DNA from: Piliocolobus tephrosceles
Lineage: Eukaryota > Chordata > Mammalia > Primates > Cercopithecidae
DNA: 64,000 nt
Direction of reading: 5' to 3'
Assembly (NCBI RefSeq): GCF_002776525.5
Contig: NC_045434.1
Coordinates: forward strand, 196,072,373 to 196,136,372
Numbering within the stretch: position 1 is the stretch's first letter; the number at the start of each line of letters is the position of its first letter. Made by a program: the position numbers and the translations under genes. This document shows positions 63,897 through 64,000 of the stretch, piece by piece. The notes under the pieces are model-generated. The model searched no databases and was not told the origin of the DNA. It worked only from the letters and a program-made list of their open reading frames with translations.

Positions 63897-64000
63897 CTGA
63901 AAGAGAAGCGGGGAGGTCAGTTCACAATGGTGGAAGATGTAGTGGCGAGGGGATGCATGCCCCAAGGGTAGGCCAGCCCCTCTCAGTGTTCCACAGCCCA
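63897..64000 (-). other. RPS6KA1: Last intron of RPS6KA1, 3' part
   Basis: The minus strand next to the exon is pyrimidine-rich (CCGCTTCTCTTTCAG) and ends in AG, a good splice acceptor. The upstream exon is not in the window. Confidence 0.85.

Noticed and set aside
1..64000. CRISPR arrays, operons, phage or other prokaryotic systems
   Set aside because: The whole window is primate nuclear DNA with Alu, L1, L2 and MIR throughout. The direct repeats seen are microsatellites, target duplications and transposons.

Overview
This is primate nuclear DNA, almost certainly from an Old World monkey of the macaque/baboon group. More than 90 Alu insertions fill roughly 40-45% of the window. Many of the youngest carry AluY variants typical of cercopithecids (GGCTCAAGCCTG near the head, CTAGCCGGGCGAGGTGG in the middle, GAGATCCGGCCACTG in the right arm). 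None of the long ORFs that lie in Alu DNA is a gene; they are the usual translations of Alu consensus sequence.

The only protein-coding sequence I can support is at the right end, on the minus strand. It is a terminal exon of 40 codons ending ...SSILAQRRVRKLPSTTL, which I recognise as the C-terminus of ribosomal S6 kinase 1 (RPS6KA1/RSK1). It carries the ERK docking motif and a PDZ ligand. A 3' UTR of about 0.83 kb and a canonical AATAAA follow, so transcription ends near 62,945. In human, RPS6KA1 lies in 1p36.11 with ARID1A as its next downstream neighbour, so the rest of the window should be the RPS6KA1-ARID1A intergenic interval seen in reverse. No ARID1A exon is visible.

Layout. 1-13.3 kb: Alu-rich DNA with fragments of old L1, one L1 3' end and a mariner-like hairpin MITE. 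13.3-16.9 kb: an Alu-free block with a CpG island (about 13.85-15.19 kb) that has GC boxes, an NRF1-like site and two G-quadruplex motifs, a promoter with no recognised gene. 16.9-32.2 kb: Alu clusters, MIR, L2, an L3/CR1 relic and a MER5-like DNA transposon. 32.2-35.1 kb: a 2.9-kb Alu-free block. 35.1-52.1 kb: dense Alus in old L1 ORF2 and 3' UTR remnants, a full-length 7SL retropseudogene and a GA/GGAA/AAAG microsatellite. 52.5-53.0 kb: an intact tRNA-Glu(CTC) gene 14 bp upstream of a co-oriented young AluY. 53-62.9 kb: ancient MIR, L2 and MER5A remnants cut by Alus. 62.9-64 kb: the RPS6KA1 3' end.

The most interesting item is the tRNA-Glu/AluY pair. The tRNA is intact with normal A and B boxes, has no nearby T-run terminator, and runs into the Alu on the same strand. 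A-rich sequences resembling target-site duplications flank the pair as a unit, which suggests that a tRNA-Alu readthrough RNA was retroposed. Other points of interest are the CpG island without a gene, three short near-perfect hairpins that look like template-switch mutations, a 113-bp tandem duplication, several sites hit repeatedly by Alus, and three assembly gaps, two of which are mis-sized. I see no CRISPR, operon or other prokaryote-like system.
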